This document shows positions 7,866 through 16,309 of a DNA stretch of 40,959 bases, piece after piece. Origin of the DNA: Alphaproteobacteria bacterium. GTDB taxonomy: Bacteria; Pseudomonadota; Alphaproteobacteria; Micropepsales; Micropepsaceae. A program made the translations under genes and the position numbers. The number at the start of each line of letters is the position of its first letter. The stretch's first letter is position 1. A model generated the notes under the pieces. It was given only the letters and a program-made list of their open reading frames with translations, was not told where the DNA came from and searched no databases. Location of the stretch: positions 1 through 40,959 of the forward strand of contig JAJPIX010000024.1 in NCBI GenBank assembly GCA_021324545.1, in the 5' to 3' direction.

Positions 7866-7914
7866 GAATAAGCAGAGATCGGCACGCGGTTCAAGGAAAA
7901 TGACGGGGCCGTCA
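7866..7914 (-). promoter_or_regulatory. Promoter with TGACG-N4-CGTCA palindrome, diiron gene 1
   Basis: The palindrome TGACGGGGCCGTCA occupies 7901-7914. Reading toward the gene, six bases follow, then -35 TTGAAC (7894-7889), a 17-base spacer, and -10 TTATTC (7871-7866). The -10 could be shifted one base to TATTCT. The palindrome centre would fall near -48 from the inferred start point. The same layout precedes the paralogue at 17495-17544, and the identical flank GGAAAA-TGACG-N4-CGTCA-C is shared. The site also lies 158 bases upstream of the divergent cyclase-like gene. Confidence 0.65.
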
Positions 7915-8071
7915 CTGTTTGACAGGCCCGACGGCCGCTCGGAAACCCTGTGAATTTCAATGGTTTGGCGGTCCCTGCCGAAAAGTCTCCTCTTCCCCGG
8001 CGGCGCGCTCTGCGCAATAGAATGTAGAAAGGCAAGGGCGGAAGAGGGTGCCGCCCGGCGGGATTCAGGAA

Positions 8072-10294
8072 ATGAAGCTGCGTTCCAGGCGGATGGAGGT
8101 GTGGGCATTTCCGCTCGCGCTTTTGATCGTCTTGGCCCTTGCCGTAACCAGCAATGCGGGTGACGTGGCCTCGCGGCTGCGCGGCATCCTGTTCGATTCC
8201 TACCAGCACGCTGCTCCGCATCTTGCCCAGGGCGGGATCGCGCAGAGCCGGCCGGCCGTGCGCGTGCTCGATATCGATCACGCAAGCCTCGGACGCTTCG
8301 GGCCCTGGCCATGGCCGCGCAGCGTGCTTGCCAAGCTGGCCGCAGAACTGAGAACGGCGGGCGCTGCGATAATCGTTCTTGCCATGCCGCTCGATCAGCC
8401 CGATCCGGCTTCGCCGGAACGGCTGATTGCCGCCTTGCCCGACGGTCCGCAAAGCGATCAGGCGCGCGCGGTATTGTCGAAGCTTCCGGCGCCCGACGAC
8501 GCCTTGGCCGCAGCCCTCATTCCGGGAAAATCCGTCACAGGCTTTGTGCTCGGGCTCAAAGGCCGCGCGCCCACGCTTGCCGGCGGGATCGAATTTTCCG
8601 GCGACCGCGCCGCGCTTGCGCATGTGCCGGAATATGAGGCCGCATCGGGCGCGCTGGCGCAGTTCGATCGCATCCCCAGCGGCGCGCTCAATCTGCTGCC
8701 GGATCCCGATGGCAACCTTCGCCGGATTCAGCTCGTCTTCCGGCTGAATGGAAAGCTTGTTCCGTCGCTCGCCGCCGAAGCGCTTCGCCTGACGCAGAAC
8801 GCGCCCGGCATGATTGTGCGCGCGCGCGATTCAGGCCGCAATCTGGTTGAATCGGGAAGCGCGATTGCCGCGATCGATGTGGGAAAGCTTGAAATCCCGG
8901 TCGAACCCGACGGCTCGATGTGGGTTTCCTATTCCGGCGACAGCGGCAGCCGGAACATCTCGGCGGCTGCGCTCGATCGTGGCGCGCTTGCGCCGGGCAG
9001 CCTGAAGGATGCCGTCGTGTTCATCGGCGCCCCCGGCGACGCGGTCGCGACGCCCGATGGCGTGCGCACCGCCGCCACCGTTGAGGCCGCAGCGCTTGAG
9101 AACATGCTTCTCGGTGTGCATCTGGCAAGGCCGCCGTCCGCGCTTACGGCGGAGATGGTTTTTCTGGGCGTCGTGGGGCTTGCCATCGTCATCCTGTTCG
9201 CGCGCGGGCAATTCTGGACGGCGGGACTGCTGGCCGGCGTGGCGATTGCGGGCTTTGGCTATCTTTCCTGGTGGCTCTTTTCGCAGAAACAGGTTCTGCT
9301 CGATGCGCTTTCGCCAGACCTTGCCCTGGCCGCCGTTTTCTGTGCCGGAGCCGGCGTGCGCGGGCTTGAGATCGGGCGCGCCCGCGCGCGACTGAAAAGC
9401 GCCTTTGCCGAAGCCCTGCCCGCTGCGGCTGTCGAGCAGATTGCACGAAGGCCGGCGCTTCTGAAACTCGAAGGCGAAGCGCGCCCTGTCAGCTATCTCG
9501 TTTGCGGCGTTCGCGGCTTTGCCGGTCTTGCAGAATCCTTCCGCGACGATCCGAAGGGGTTCACCGACCTGATGGCGCGTGCATTGACGCCGCTGATCGA
9601 TGTGGCGCTCGCCAGGGGCGCAACCCTCGACCGCATGACCACCGACGGCTTTTCCTGCTTCTGGAACGCGCCGCTCGACGATCCGGAGCACGCCATCCAT
9701 GCCTGCGAAGCGGCAAGCCGCATGACGGAAGTGGTCGCCGAAGTCAACGATGCCCTGGCGCGCGAACGGCGGTTTGACGGACTTGCCTTCCAGCCGATCG
9801 AGATCGGTATCGGCATTTCCACCGGCATGGCGATCGCCGGCGGTTTCGGCGCCCATGGCCGCAGCGCCTATTCCGCTACCGGAGACTGCACGCAGCTGGC
9901 CAATCGCATCCAGGCGCTGTCGGCCCAGTACGGCCCGGCGATCATTGTCAGCGAAGACACGCGCAAGGAAGCCGAACGCGGGTTCGCGTTTCTGGAAGTC
10001 GATTACATCGCGGCCGGCCCGCGCGACGAGCCGGTGAAACTCTACGCGGTATTGGGCAATCCCCTGGTGCGCGCCTCTCCCAAGTTTCGCGCGCTGGCGA
10101 CATTTCACGAGCACATATTCCAGAGCCTGCGCACGCAGCAGTGGGAAAAGACAAAGGGTCTGATCGAACAGTGCCGCAAGCTCTCCGGGGCGAGCCAGAA
10201 GCTTTACGACCTGCACCTGGCGCGCATCGCCTATTTCGAAGACAATCCGCCCGGCCCGGACTGGGACGGCGCCTTCCGGCCGATTCTGAAATAG
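8072..10294 (+). CDS. CHASE2 sensor protein with a degenerate class III adenylate/guanylate cyclase domain
   Basis: Membrane protein of 740 residues: N-terminal membrane segment (about 8-28), extracytoplasmic CHASE2 domain (about 40-330, with DSYQ, RVLDIDHASL and GPWPWPR), three membrane segments (about 355-435), then a cyclase homology domain (about 470-650). The first metal-binding Asp of the F-x-D-I-R-G-F motif is Gly (G479); the second is kept (D525). The substrate-specifying Lys is Arg (R521), and the Asn of the V-N-x-A-x-R motif is Gln (Q608), while R612 remains. Catalysis is therefore doubtful. The ATG at 8072 has AGGA nearby; a GTG at 8048 is possible. It ends three bases before the MFS gene, so co-transcription is likely. 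Confidence 0.85.
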   Translation: MKLRSRRMEVWAFPLALLIVLALAVTSNAGDVASRLRGILFDSYQHAAPHLAQGGIAQSRPAVRVLDIDHASLGRFGPWPWPRSVLAKLAAELRTAGAAIIVLAMPLDQPDPASPERLIAALPDGPQSDQARAVLSKLPAPDDALAAALIPGKSVTGFVLGLKGRAPTLAGGIEFSGDRAALAHVPEYEAASGALAQFDRIPSGALNLLPDPDGNLRRIQLVFRLNGKLVPSLAAEALRLTQNAPGMIVRARDSGRNLVESGSAIAAIDVGKLEIPVEPDGSMWVSYSGDSGSRNISAAALDRGALAPGSLKDAVVFIGAPGDAVATPDGVRTAATVEAAALENMLLGVHLARPPSALTAEMVFLGVVGLAIVILFARGQFWTAGLLAGVAIAGFGYLSWWLFSQKQVLLDALSPDLALAAVFCAGAGVRGLEIGRARARLKSAFAEALPAAAVEQIARRPALLKLEGEARPVSYLVCGVRGFAGLAESFRDDPKGFTDLMARALTPLIDVALARGATLDRMTTDGFSCFWNAPLDDPEHAIHACEAASRMTEVVAEVNDALARERRFDGLAFQPIEIGIGISTGMAIAGGFGAHGRSAYSATGDCTQLANRIQALSAQYGPAIIVSEDTRKEAERGFAFLEVDYIAAGPRDEPVKLYAVLGNPLVRASPKFRALATFHEHIFQSLRTQQWEKTKGLIEQCRKLSGASQKLYDLHLARIAYFEDNPPGPDWDGAFRPILK

Positions 10295-10297
10295 GCG

Positions 10298-11599
10298 ATG
10301 GAAGTTGCCGCGCCACCGGTTCTGTCGAAGCGGCACATTCTGGCGGCTGTCATCGGCAACGCGCTCGAATTTTACGACTTTACCACCTACGCCTATTTCG
10401 CCGTCCAGATCGGCAACGCGTTTTTTCCGTCCCACGATTCCTTCATGAGCCTGATGGGCGCGCTCGTCACCTTTGGCGCCGGATTTGTCATGCGGCCCGT
10501 CGGCGGCATCGTGATCGGGCACTATTCGGACCGCGTGGGACGAAAGCCCGCAATGCTTCTGAGCTTTGCGCTGATGGGGGCGGGCGTTCTGGGGCTGGCG
10601 CTGACGCCGTCTTACGCAACGATCGGAATTGCCGCGCCGATCATCGTGGTCGTCATTCGCATGGTGCAGGGCTTTGCGCTTGGCGGCGACGTGGGCCCCA
10701 CGACGGCGATTCTCCTGGAGGCCGCGCCGCCCGCGCGCCGCGGGCTTTATGGCGCGCTGCAATTTTCCAGCCAGGGCCTTGCCACGCTGCTTGCCGGCAT
10801 TGCCGGCGTAGTTCTTGCCAACCTGCTCGACGCGGCGCAGCTGCAAAGCTTCGGCTGGCGCATTGCCTTTGCACTTGGCGCGATCGTGCTGCCGGTCGGG
10901 CTGATCGTCCGCCGCCAGCTGCCCGAAACCCTGCACGCTGAAACGCCGGAAGCCCTTTCGCGCGTGCCGCCGCCGCGCGAAGTGATCCGCACGGCCATTC
11001 TTGGTTTGTGCATGATCATGGGCGCAACCACCGGATTTTACGTCGTCTCCTATCTTTCGACCTATGCGCAGACTGTCCTGCACCTTGCGGTCAACGTGTC
11101 ATTCACATCCACGCTGATGTTCGGGGCGATCAATCTGGTGTTCAGCACGCTTGCCGGAATCGCGTCCGACAGATGGGGCCGCAAGCCCGTGATGATCGGC
11201 CTTCGCATTGCCATGCTGGTTGCGATCTATCCGGCCTTCTTTCTGCTCGTGAACAGGCCCAATGTGGCAACGCTGCTTCTGGCCACCGCGCTGCTTGGCC
11301 TTTTCAGCCAGGCCAGCGGCGCGGCCGCTTTCGTGGCGCTGGCCGAGGCGATTCCCAAGCGCATGCGCTGCGCGCTGCTTGCGATGGTCTATGCCATCGG
11401 CGTGGCGGTCTTCGGCGGCTCAACCCAGGCCGCCGTCGCCTGGCTCATGCACGCGACCGGCGACATTTACGCCCCGGCCCATTATCTTTTTGCGGGAAGC
11501 CTGGTGGCGCTGATCGCGATGTTCCTGATGGAAGAGACCGCTCATGTCGCGCATGGGCGAAAGCTCCAGCCGGTCGCCGCCGCCGACCTCGGAATGTAG
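10298..11599 (+). CDS. MFS transporter, metabolite:H+ symporter (MHS) type
   Basis: Protein of 433 residues with 12 predicted membrane helices. MHS subfamily marks are NALEFYDF at the start of helix 1, the loop 2-3 motif with RPVGG...DRVGRK, its repeat SDRWGRK in loop 8-9, and RMVQGFALGGD in helix 4. Relatives (ProP, ShiA, KgtP types) import small organic acids, betaine or shikimate with protons; the substrate here cannot be read from sequence. The ATG at 10298 lies three bases after the stop of the cyclase-like gene. The DUF2817 gene starts a few bases after its stop, so the three form an operon in which sensor and transporter may be linked. Confidence 0.9.
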   Translation: MEVAAPPVLSKRHILAAVIGNALEFYDFTTYAYFAVQIGNAFFPSHDSFMSLMGALVTFGAGFVMRPVGGIVIGHYSDRVGRKPAMLLSFALMGAGVLGLALTPSYATIGIAAPIIVVVIRMVQGFALGGDVGPTTAILLEAAPPARRGLYGALQFSSQGLATLLAGIAGVVLANLLDAAQLQSFGWRIAFALGAIVLPVGLIVRRQLPETLHAETPEALSRVPPPREVIRTAILGLCMIMGATTGFYVVSYLSTYAQTVLHLAVNVSFTSTLMFGAINLVFSTLAGIASDRWGRKPVMIGLRIAMLVAIYPAFFLLVNRPNVATLLLATALLGLFSQASGAAAFVALAEAIPKRMRCALLAMVYAIGVAVFGGSTQAAVAWLMHATGDIYAPAHYLFAGSLVALIAMFLMEETAHVAHGRKLQPVAAADLGM

Positions 11600-11609
11600 G
11601 ATGGGCGCC

Positions 11610-12692
11610 ATGACGAAGGTGCAGGCACATTTCCCGTCCGATTACCGCAACGCGCGAGCGGCGTTTATCGAAGCCTGCGAGGCCGCCGATCTCGGCGTCA
11701 CCACGCGTGTGCATCCCTTTGCCATGGCTCCGGACGGCAAGGCCATTTTCCTGGATACCGCCGTCGCCGGCCCGCGCAAGGCGGCGAGCGCCCTTCTTCT
11801 GATTTCCGGCACGCATGGCGTGGAAGGCTATTTCGGCTCCGGCGTTCAGACAGGCCTTCTCCGCGAAGGCCTGGCGAAACGTCTGAAGAAGGGCGCCAAG
11901 ATCGTGCTTCTGCACGCGCTCAATCCCTTCGGCTTCGCCTGGAACCGCCGCGTCAACGAAGACAACGCCGATGTGAACCGCAACTTCGTCGATCACCGTC
12001 GGCCGCCCCGCAACCCGGCCTACGATCTTTTGGCCGAGGCCATCGCGCCGAAGGCGATCTCGCGGGAAGCCTTGCGCAAGGCCAATGCGGCGCTCAGCGC
12101 CTTTGCAAAAGAGCATGGCGCTTTCAGATTGCAGGAAGCGATCAGCGCAGGCCAATACGATCACGCCGACGGCCTCTACTATGGAGGGCCGGCCATGAGC
12201 TGGTCGGCCCTCATGCTGAAGGACGTGCTGAGGCAGGAGATCGGCGATGTGAAGCGCCTCACCGTCATCGATTTCCACACCGGCCTTGGCGGCTGCGGCG
12301 ATGCGGAAATGATCACGGAAGATCTGCCCGGGTCCTCCGCCTACAGGCGGGCGAAATCCCTTTGGGGCGGCCTTGTGCGATCCAGCGAAGCAGGCGAGTC
12401 GGTGTCCGCGCCGCTGACCGGGACGATCGACAAGGCCTTCGCCAGATGGATGAAGGGAAAGGAACTGACATTCGCGGCGCTTGAAGTCGGCACGGCACCC
12501 ATCCGCGACGTGTTCGACGCCCTGCGAAAAGACAATTGGCTGCACACCCGTGCAAGCCACGCCCATCGGCTGGCTCCAGCGATCAAGCGCGAAATCCGCG
12601 AAGCGTTCTATCCTGATACCGCCGCCTGGAAGCGCAAGGTCTGGGACCACGCCGCAAAATGCGTGGAATCGGCTCTGGCGGCGCTTGCCTAA
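11610..12692 (+). CDS. DUF2817 family M14-like metallocarboxypeptidase
   Basis: Protein of 360 residues, a distant relative of zinc carboxypeptidases (M14 / succinylglutamate desuccinylase fold). Likely zinc ligands are H69 and E72 in SGTHGVEG and H223 in IDFHTGLG; E292 in ALEVGTAP is the candidate general base. DVNRNF is also typical. It has no signal peptide, so it is probably a cytosolic hydrolase of small peptides or acylated amino acids. The ATG at 11610 is chosen because AGGA lies eight bases ahead; an ATG at 11601 is in frame. It is the last gene of the cyclase-MFS-DUF2817 run. Its stop overlaps the stop of the convergent SCO gene by four bases. Confidence 0.85.
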   Translation: MTKVQAHFPSDYRNARAAFIEACEAADLGVTTRVHPFAMAPDGKAIFLDTAVAGPRKAASALLLISGTHGVEGYFGSGVQTGLLREGLAKRLKKGAKIVLLHALNPFGFAWNRRVNEDNADVNRNFVDHRRPPRNPAYDLLAEAIAPKAISREALRKANAALSAFAKEHGAFRLQEAISAGQYDHADGLYYGGPAMSWSALMLKDVLRQEIGDVKRLTVIDFHTGLGGCGDAEMITEDLPGSSAYRRAKSLWGGLVRSSEAGESVSAPLTGTIDKAFARWMKGKELTFAALEVGTAPIRDVFDALRKDNWLHTRASHAHRLAPAIKREIREAFYPDTAAWKRKVWDHAAKCVESALAALA

Positions 12693-13285
12693 AGTCTTGC
12701 GCGCAAGGCTTTTGCCAGACCGTCGGGCCCTAGCGTTTCGTCATACACGCCGACAAAACGCCCGTCCGGGTCCATCAGGTAAATCCGGCTCGAATGATTG
12801 ACGGCATAGCCGCCGTTTGCGGCGGGTTCCCGTTCAACATAGACGCGATACTCGCGCGTTACGCGCGCAATCTCTTCGGAGCTTCCCGTGAGAGCGGTGA
12901 ACCGCGTTCCGAACGAGGCCACATAGTCTTTCAGGATCTTCGGCCGATCGCGCGCCGGATCGACGGTGATGAAAACCGGCTCAATGTGATCGGCGGATTC
13001 GCCAAGCTTTTCGAGGGCGCCCGCCATCACGCTCAAAGTCAGCGGGCACACATCCGGGCAATGCGTATAGCCGAAATAGATCAGCTGGAACTTGCCAAGA
13101 AAGTCTTTCTCGGTGCGCCTGACGCCGTTCTGATCGACCAGCACGAAGGGGCCGCCGATATCGGCCCTGCCGTAGGCCTGCGTGTGGCCGGGGGCGGCTT
13201 CATCGCCCAGATGCCAAAGCAGCCCGCCGCATACTGCGGCAAGCGCCAGCAGATAGGGAATGAAAGCCAGCGGTGTGCGGATCAT
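12689..13285 (-). CDS. SCO1/SenC family copper chaperone
   Basis: Protein of 198 residues with an N-terminal membrane anchor (residues 7-25) and a periplasmic thioredoxin-like domain. The copper site is visible: C76-P-D-V-C80 and a later His in AVNHSSRIYLMD. SCO proteins deliver copper to the CuA or CuB centre of cytochrome oxidase. It is divergent from the RegB-type kinase, with 73 bases between starts. This matches the senC-regA / regB arrangement known from Rhodobacter, except that regA here follows regB. Its stop codon overlaps that of the convergent DUF2817 gene. Confidence 0.93.
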   Translation of the reverse strand: MIRTPLAFIPYLLALAAVCGGLLWHLGDEAAPGHTQAYGRADIGGPFVLVDQNGVRRTEKDFLGKFQLIYFGYTHCPDVCPLTLSVMAGALEKLGESADHIEPVFITVDPARDRPKILKDYVASFGTRFTALTGSSEEIARVTREYRVYVEREPAANGGYAVNHSSRIYLMDPDGRFVGVYDETLGPDGLAKALRARL

Positions 13286-13358
13286 GGCGGTGCGGCCCGC
13301 GACGGGCGCCTGCAGGATCGATAAAGTGGGGGGCTAACGGCAAGCGGCGAATGAACGC

Positions 13359-14735
13359 ATGAATGAACCCACGCCAGTTGCGCGGCGCAGAGCCTATTGG
13401 CCGCAGGCCGGGCTGATGCTCGCGGAGGCGCCTGCGCGCGGCCGGGTGCGCCTTCGCACATTCATCAATTTGCGATGGCTTGCGGTTGCGGGGCAATCGG
13501 CAACCCTGTTTCTCATCTATTTCGGCCTTGGCTACCATTTGCCCCTGGTGCGCTGCATCGTCGCCATTCTCGCGAGCGCCGTTCTCAATCTCGTTCTCAC
13601 GGTCGTCTATCCGGCGTCGAAGCGCCTTTCCAGCCGCGAAGCGACGGTCTATCTGGGCTACGACGTGCTCCAGCTCGCGGCCCTGCTGTACCTGACGGGC
13701 GGAATCGAAAACCCCTTCACGCTGATGTTCCTGGCGCCGGTGGTGATCGGCGCGGCCACGCTTGAGCTTGCCAATGTGATGGTACTGGCCGCGATAGCGT
13801 TCGTGTCGGTTTCGGTGATTGCGCTGGTGCATGAGCCGCTGCCCTGGGCGCCGAACACCCCGCTCGACCTGCCGCCGCTTTATCAGGCGGGCTTGTGGAT
13901 TTCGATGGTGATCGGAATCGGCTTCACGTCCATCTATGCCTGGCGCATCGCCAGTGAAGGCGCGCGCATGTCGGCCGGTCTTGCCGCGACCCAGCTTGCG
14001 CTTGCGCGCGAACACAGATTGGCCGCACTCGGCGCGCTTGCAACCGCCGCCGCCCATGAGCTCGGCACCCCGCTTGGAACGATCGCGGTGGTCGCGCGCG
14101 AACTCGAACGCACGTTGCCCGGCGGTTCCAGCGAGGCGTCCGATGCTCAGCTTCTTCGCGAACAGGCCGAACGCTGCCGCACGATCCTGGCCAGGCTTGC
14201 GCATCCCGAAGAGTCGGTGGTCGGCGCAACCGATCGGCTGCCGCTGGGCGCGCTCCTCGACGACATCGCAACCCCCTATCGCAGCGAGGCTGTGGCCGTC
14301 ACCATCGAAAAGCCAGCCGAGGACGCCGAGCCGCAACCCAAGGTGTGGCGCGCGCCGGAACTTGTGCACGGGCTGGGCAACATCATCGCCAATGCAGCAG
14401 AATTTGCAGGCGCGCGGGTGCGGGTGCGCATGGCCTGGAATCCCCAACAGATTCGCATCTCGGTTGAAGACGACGGCCCGGGCTTTCCGCCCGAAATCCT
14501 CGAGAAGCTGGGTGAGCCTTACATCACGTCCCGGCCCGGCTATGCCGCCGGCGGCACGCCCGAACGGCAGGAAGGCATGGGACTTGGCTTTTTCATCGCC
14601 AAAACCCTGATCGAACGCACGGGCGGGACCCTGGCTGCAACCAATCTGGATGGAAGCGGCGCGCAGGTCACGGCGGTTTGGCCGCGGGGAACGATCGACA
14701 GCGAAAACCCGCCGGAAAGTGCGGCGAATCTCTAG
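13359..14735 (+). CDS. regB: RegB/PrrB/ActS-type redox sensor histidine kinase
   Basis: Protein of 458 residues with six membrane segments (about 40-200), a dimerisation/phosphoacceptor helix with H233 in the family-specific AAHELGTPLGTI box, and a HATPase domain with N-box (NIIANAAE), DDGPGF and GMGLGFFI. RegB hallmarks are present: INLRWLAVAGQ in the first membrane region, the quinone-site motif GGIENPF (residues 114-120), and a cysteine (C273) at the place of the redox-active Cys265 of Rhodobacter RegB. It should sense the ubiquinone pool and oxygen status and phosphorylate the RegA-type regulator 106 bases downstream. No strong Shine-Dalgarno precedes the ATG. Confidence 0.93.
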   Translation: MNEPTPVARRRAYWPQAGLMLAEAPARGRVRLRTFINLRWLAVAGQSATLFLIYFGLGYHLPLVRCIVAILASAVLNLVLTVVYPASKRLSSREATVYLGYDVLQLAALLYLTGGIENPFTLMFLAPVVIGAATLELANVMVLAAIAFVSVSVIALVHEPLPWAPNTPLDLPPLYQAGLWISMVIGIGFTSIYAWRIASEGARMSAGLAATQLALAREHRLAALGALATAAAHELGTPLGTIAVVARELERTLPGGSSEASDAQLLREQAERCRTILARLAHPEESVVGATDRLPLGALLDDIATPYRSEAVAVTIEKPAEDAEPQPKVWRAPELVHGLGNIIANAAEFAGARVRVRMAWNPQQIRISVEDDGPGFPPEILEKLGEPYITSRPGYAAGGTPERQEGMGLGFFIAKTLIERTGGTLAATNLDGSGAQVTAVWPRGTIDSENPPESAANL

Positions 14736-14841
14736 AAATTTACTCTGCGCCGCCGCCGGCCGCAGGCCTGCGAAACTATGTCTTGCGCGAAAGGCCGCGC
14801 GGTAATAGGACGCGAGGTCTCAAAACACTGCCACCGATCCG

Positions 14842-15390
14842 ATGACCGCACATGCCATGCCTGCCGACGAACGCACGCTTCTGATTGTGGAGGATGACCG
14901 GCCTTTCCGCGAACGGCTGGCGCGGGCCATGGAAACGCGCGGATTTTCGGTGACGACCGCCGAAAGCGTGGCGCAGGGCGTGGCGCGCGCGCGGGAAACG
15001 CCGCCGGCCTATGCGGTTGTGGACCTCAAGCTGGAAGACGGAAACGGCCTGGATGTGGTGGAAACGCTGCACACGGTCAGGCCGGATTCCCGCGTGGTCG
15101 TGCTCACGGGCTTCGGCAACATCGCAACGGCTGTGGCAGCCGTGAAATATGGCGCCATCGACTATCTGCCCAAGCCCGCCGATGCCGACGACATTCTTTC
15201 CGCCCTCATGGCGCCGCCGGGCTCCAAGCCCAAGCCGCCCGAAAATCCGATGTCGGCCGATCGCGTGCGCTGGGAGCATATCCAGCGCGTCTATGAATTG
15301 TGCGGCCACAATGTTTCGGAAACCGCCCGCCGGCTGAACATGCACCGCCGCACCTTGCAGCGGATCCTGGCCAAGCGCAGCCCGCGGTAG
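14842..15390 (+). CDS. regA: RegA/PrrA/ActR-type response regulator
   Basis: Protein of 182 residues: receiver domain (about 12-125) with acidic pocket EDD, phosphoacceptor D61 in VVDLKLEDG, Thr in LTGFGNIATA and Lys in YLPKP, then a short linker and a Fis-type helix-turn-helix ending NMHRRTLQRILAKRSPR, which is nearly invariant in RegA homologues. It is expected to be the global redox regulator of respiratory oxidases, carbon and nitrogen metabolism, activated by the adjacent RegB-type kinase. The ATG at 14842 lacks a strong Shine-Dalgarno; a second in-frame Met is at residue 6. Confidence 0.93.
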   Translation: MTAHAMPADERTLLIVEDDRPFRERLARAMETRGFSVTTAESVAQGVARARETPPAYAVVDLKLEDGNGLDVVETLHTVRPDSRVVVLTGFGNIATAVAAVKYGAIDYLPKPADADDILSALMAPPGSKPKPPENPMSADRVRWEHIQRVYELCGHNVSETARRLNMHRRTLQRILAKRSPR

Positions 15391-15400
15391 AATCCGCAGG

Positions 15401-15838
15401 TCAGCGTCTCTTTTTCCCTGTTTTCCTTGCAGCGCCGCGTGAGCGCGAGTTGTTCTCCGGCGCGCGGGCGCCGTCTGCGTCCATCGCTTTCAGCAGCTTC
15501 TTCGGCGCGATCTGGCGGAAGCGCCGTTCCAGCATCGCTTTCAGTTCATCCGGCGTGACGCGCCCGGCGCGCACCAGTACGCCCGGATAGTCCCGGTAGT
15601 GATCGGTGATGAAATATGTCCTGGGATCGAGCTCCAGCATCATGTCGCGCGTGTCCATGCTGTCCACGATCAGCACGATCGAATTGTCCTCGTTGCGCCA
15701 GCGCGTGAAGAATTTCTTGGCGATGAAAAACGACGGTTTTCCATAGGACGGCTTTTCGAGCGCTTCCGGAAACGACAGCGCGATCTTTCTCATCTGCGCC
15801 GCAGAGACGCCGCGCGCTTTGCCTGTTGCCGCCCTCAT
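15401..15838 (-). CDS. MmcQ/YjbR family protein
   Basis: Small cytosolic protein of 145 residues with the YjbR/MmcQ (CyaY-like) fold pattern: LSFPEALEKPSYGKPSFFIAKKFF, a middle strand VLIVDSM, and TYFITDHYRDYPGVLVRAGRV. The C-terminal 25 residues are very basic (RSRGAARKTGKKRR), which fits nucleic acid binding, although the biochemical role of the family is undefined. The ATG at 15838 overlaps the mmcB stop by four bases (ATGA), so it is translated with mmcB. It ends 10 bases from the convergent regA gene. Confidence 0.85.
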   Translation of the reverse strand: MRAATGKARGVSAAQMRKIALSFPEALEKPSYGKPSFFIAKKFFTRWRNEDNSIVLIVDSMDTRDMMLELDPRTYFITDHYRDYPGVLVRAGRVTPDELKAMLERRFRQIAPKKLLKAMDADGARAPENNSRSRGAARKTGKKRR

Positions 15839-16299
15839 TCCGGCAAGCTCCGGAAATCGAGCGCAGGTTCAACCACCTGTTCCAGACTCATGGCCAGCCG
15901 CTCGGCGGCCACCTTGGCAAAGCTCAGCGTCACGGCCTTCCGGCGGCTGGCATGAAGCTGGCCGACGGGCGAGGGCCGCACGATCGCGCCGCCATAGCGG
16001 TCAGCCACGATCAGGCCGGTGTCGGGCGGCACAAGCTCGTCGGGAAAACCCGGCGGGATGGCGAAATAGAAATGCTCCACGAATTCCAGATATTCGGGCC
16101 ACTTTCCGTCGCCCTTGAGGTCGGCGGTCGCCACCTTGATTTCCACGCCCAGCACCGTGCCATCCGGCCCCAGCGCGCAGACATCGAGCCTTCGTCCGTT
16201 GGCAAGCGTGAATTCCAGAATCGGCGAAAAGCCTTCGTGGATCAGAAGGCGGCAGACCCCGCGCGCCACGTCGGCGGCCGTGAAGCGGAATTGCGACAT
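15835..16299 (-). CDS. mmcB: MmcB family DNA repair protein
   Basis: Protein of 154 residues of the MmcB family, named for mitomycin C resistance in Caulobacter. It has a restriction-endonuclease-like core: ADVARGVCRLL, EFTLANGRRLDVCALGPDG (Asp) and GVEIKVATADLKGD (the E-x-K of a PD-(D/E)xK site), then KWPEYLEFVEHFYFAIP. The frame could start at 16323, but the ATG at 16299 is preferred because the longer form would place a LexA-like box (16310-16324) inside the coding region. Regulation by the SOS response is therefore suggested. It is followed without a gap by the YjbR-like gene. Confidence 0.87.
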   Translation of the reverse strand: MSQFRFTAADVARGVCRLLIHEGFSPILEFTLANGRRLDVCALGPDGTVLGVEIKVATADLKGDGKWPEYLEFVEHFYFAIPPGFPDELVPPDTGLIVADRYGGAIVRPSPVGQLHASRRKAVTLSFAKVAAERLAMSLEQVVEPALDFRSLPE

Positions 16300-16309
16300 G
16301 GCGGCATTG

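Noticed and set aside
8831..11083. A 750-codon open frame on the minus strand under the cyclase-like and MFS genes
   Set aside because: Same pattern: it is the shadow of codon bias in the real genes, and both sense genes have clear domains.
12689..12692. Four-base overlap of convergent stop codons (DUF2817 and SCO genes) as something special
   Set aside because: Such overlaps are common in compact genomes, and both reading frames end normally.
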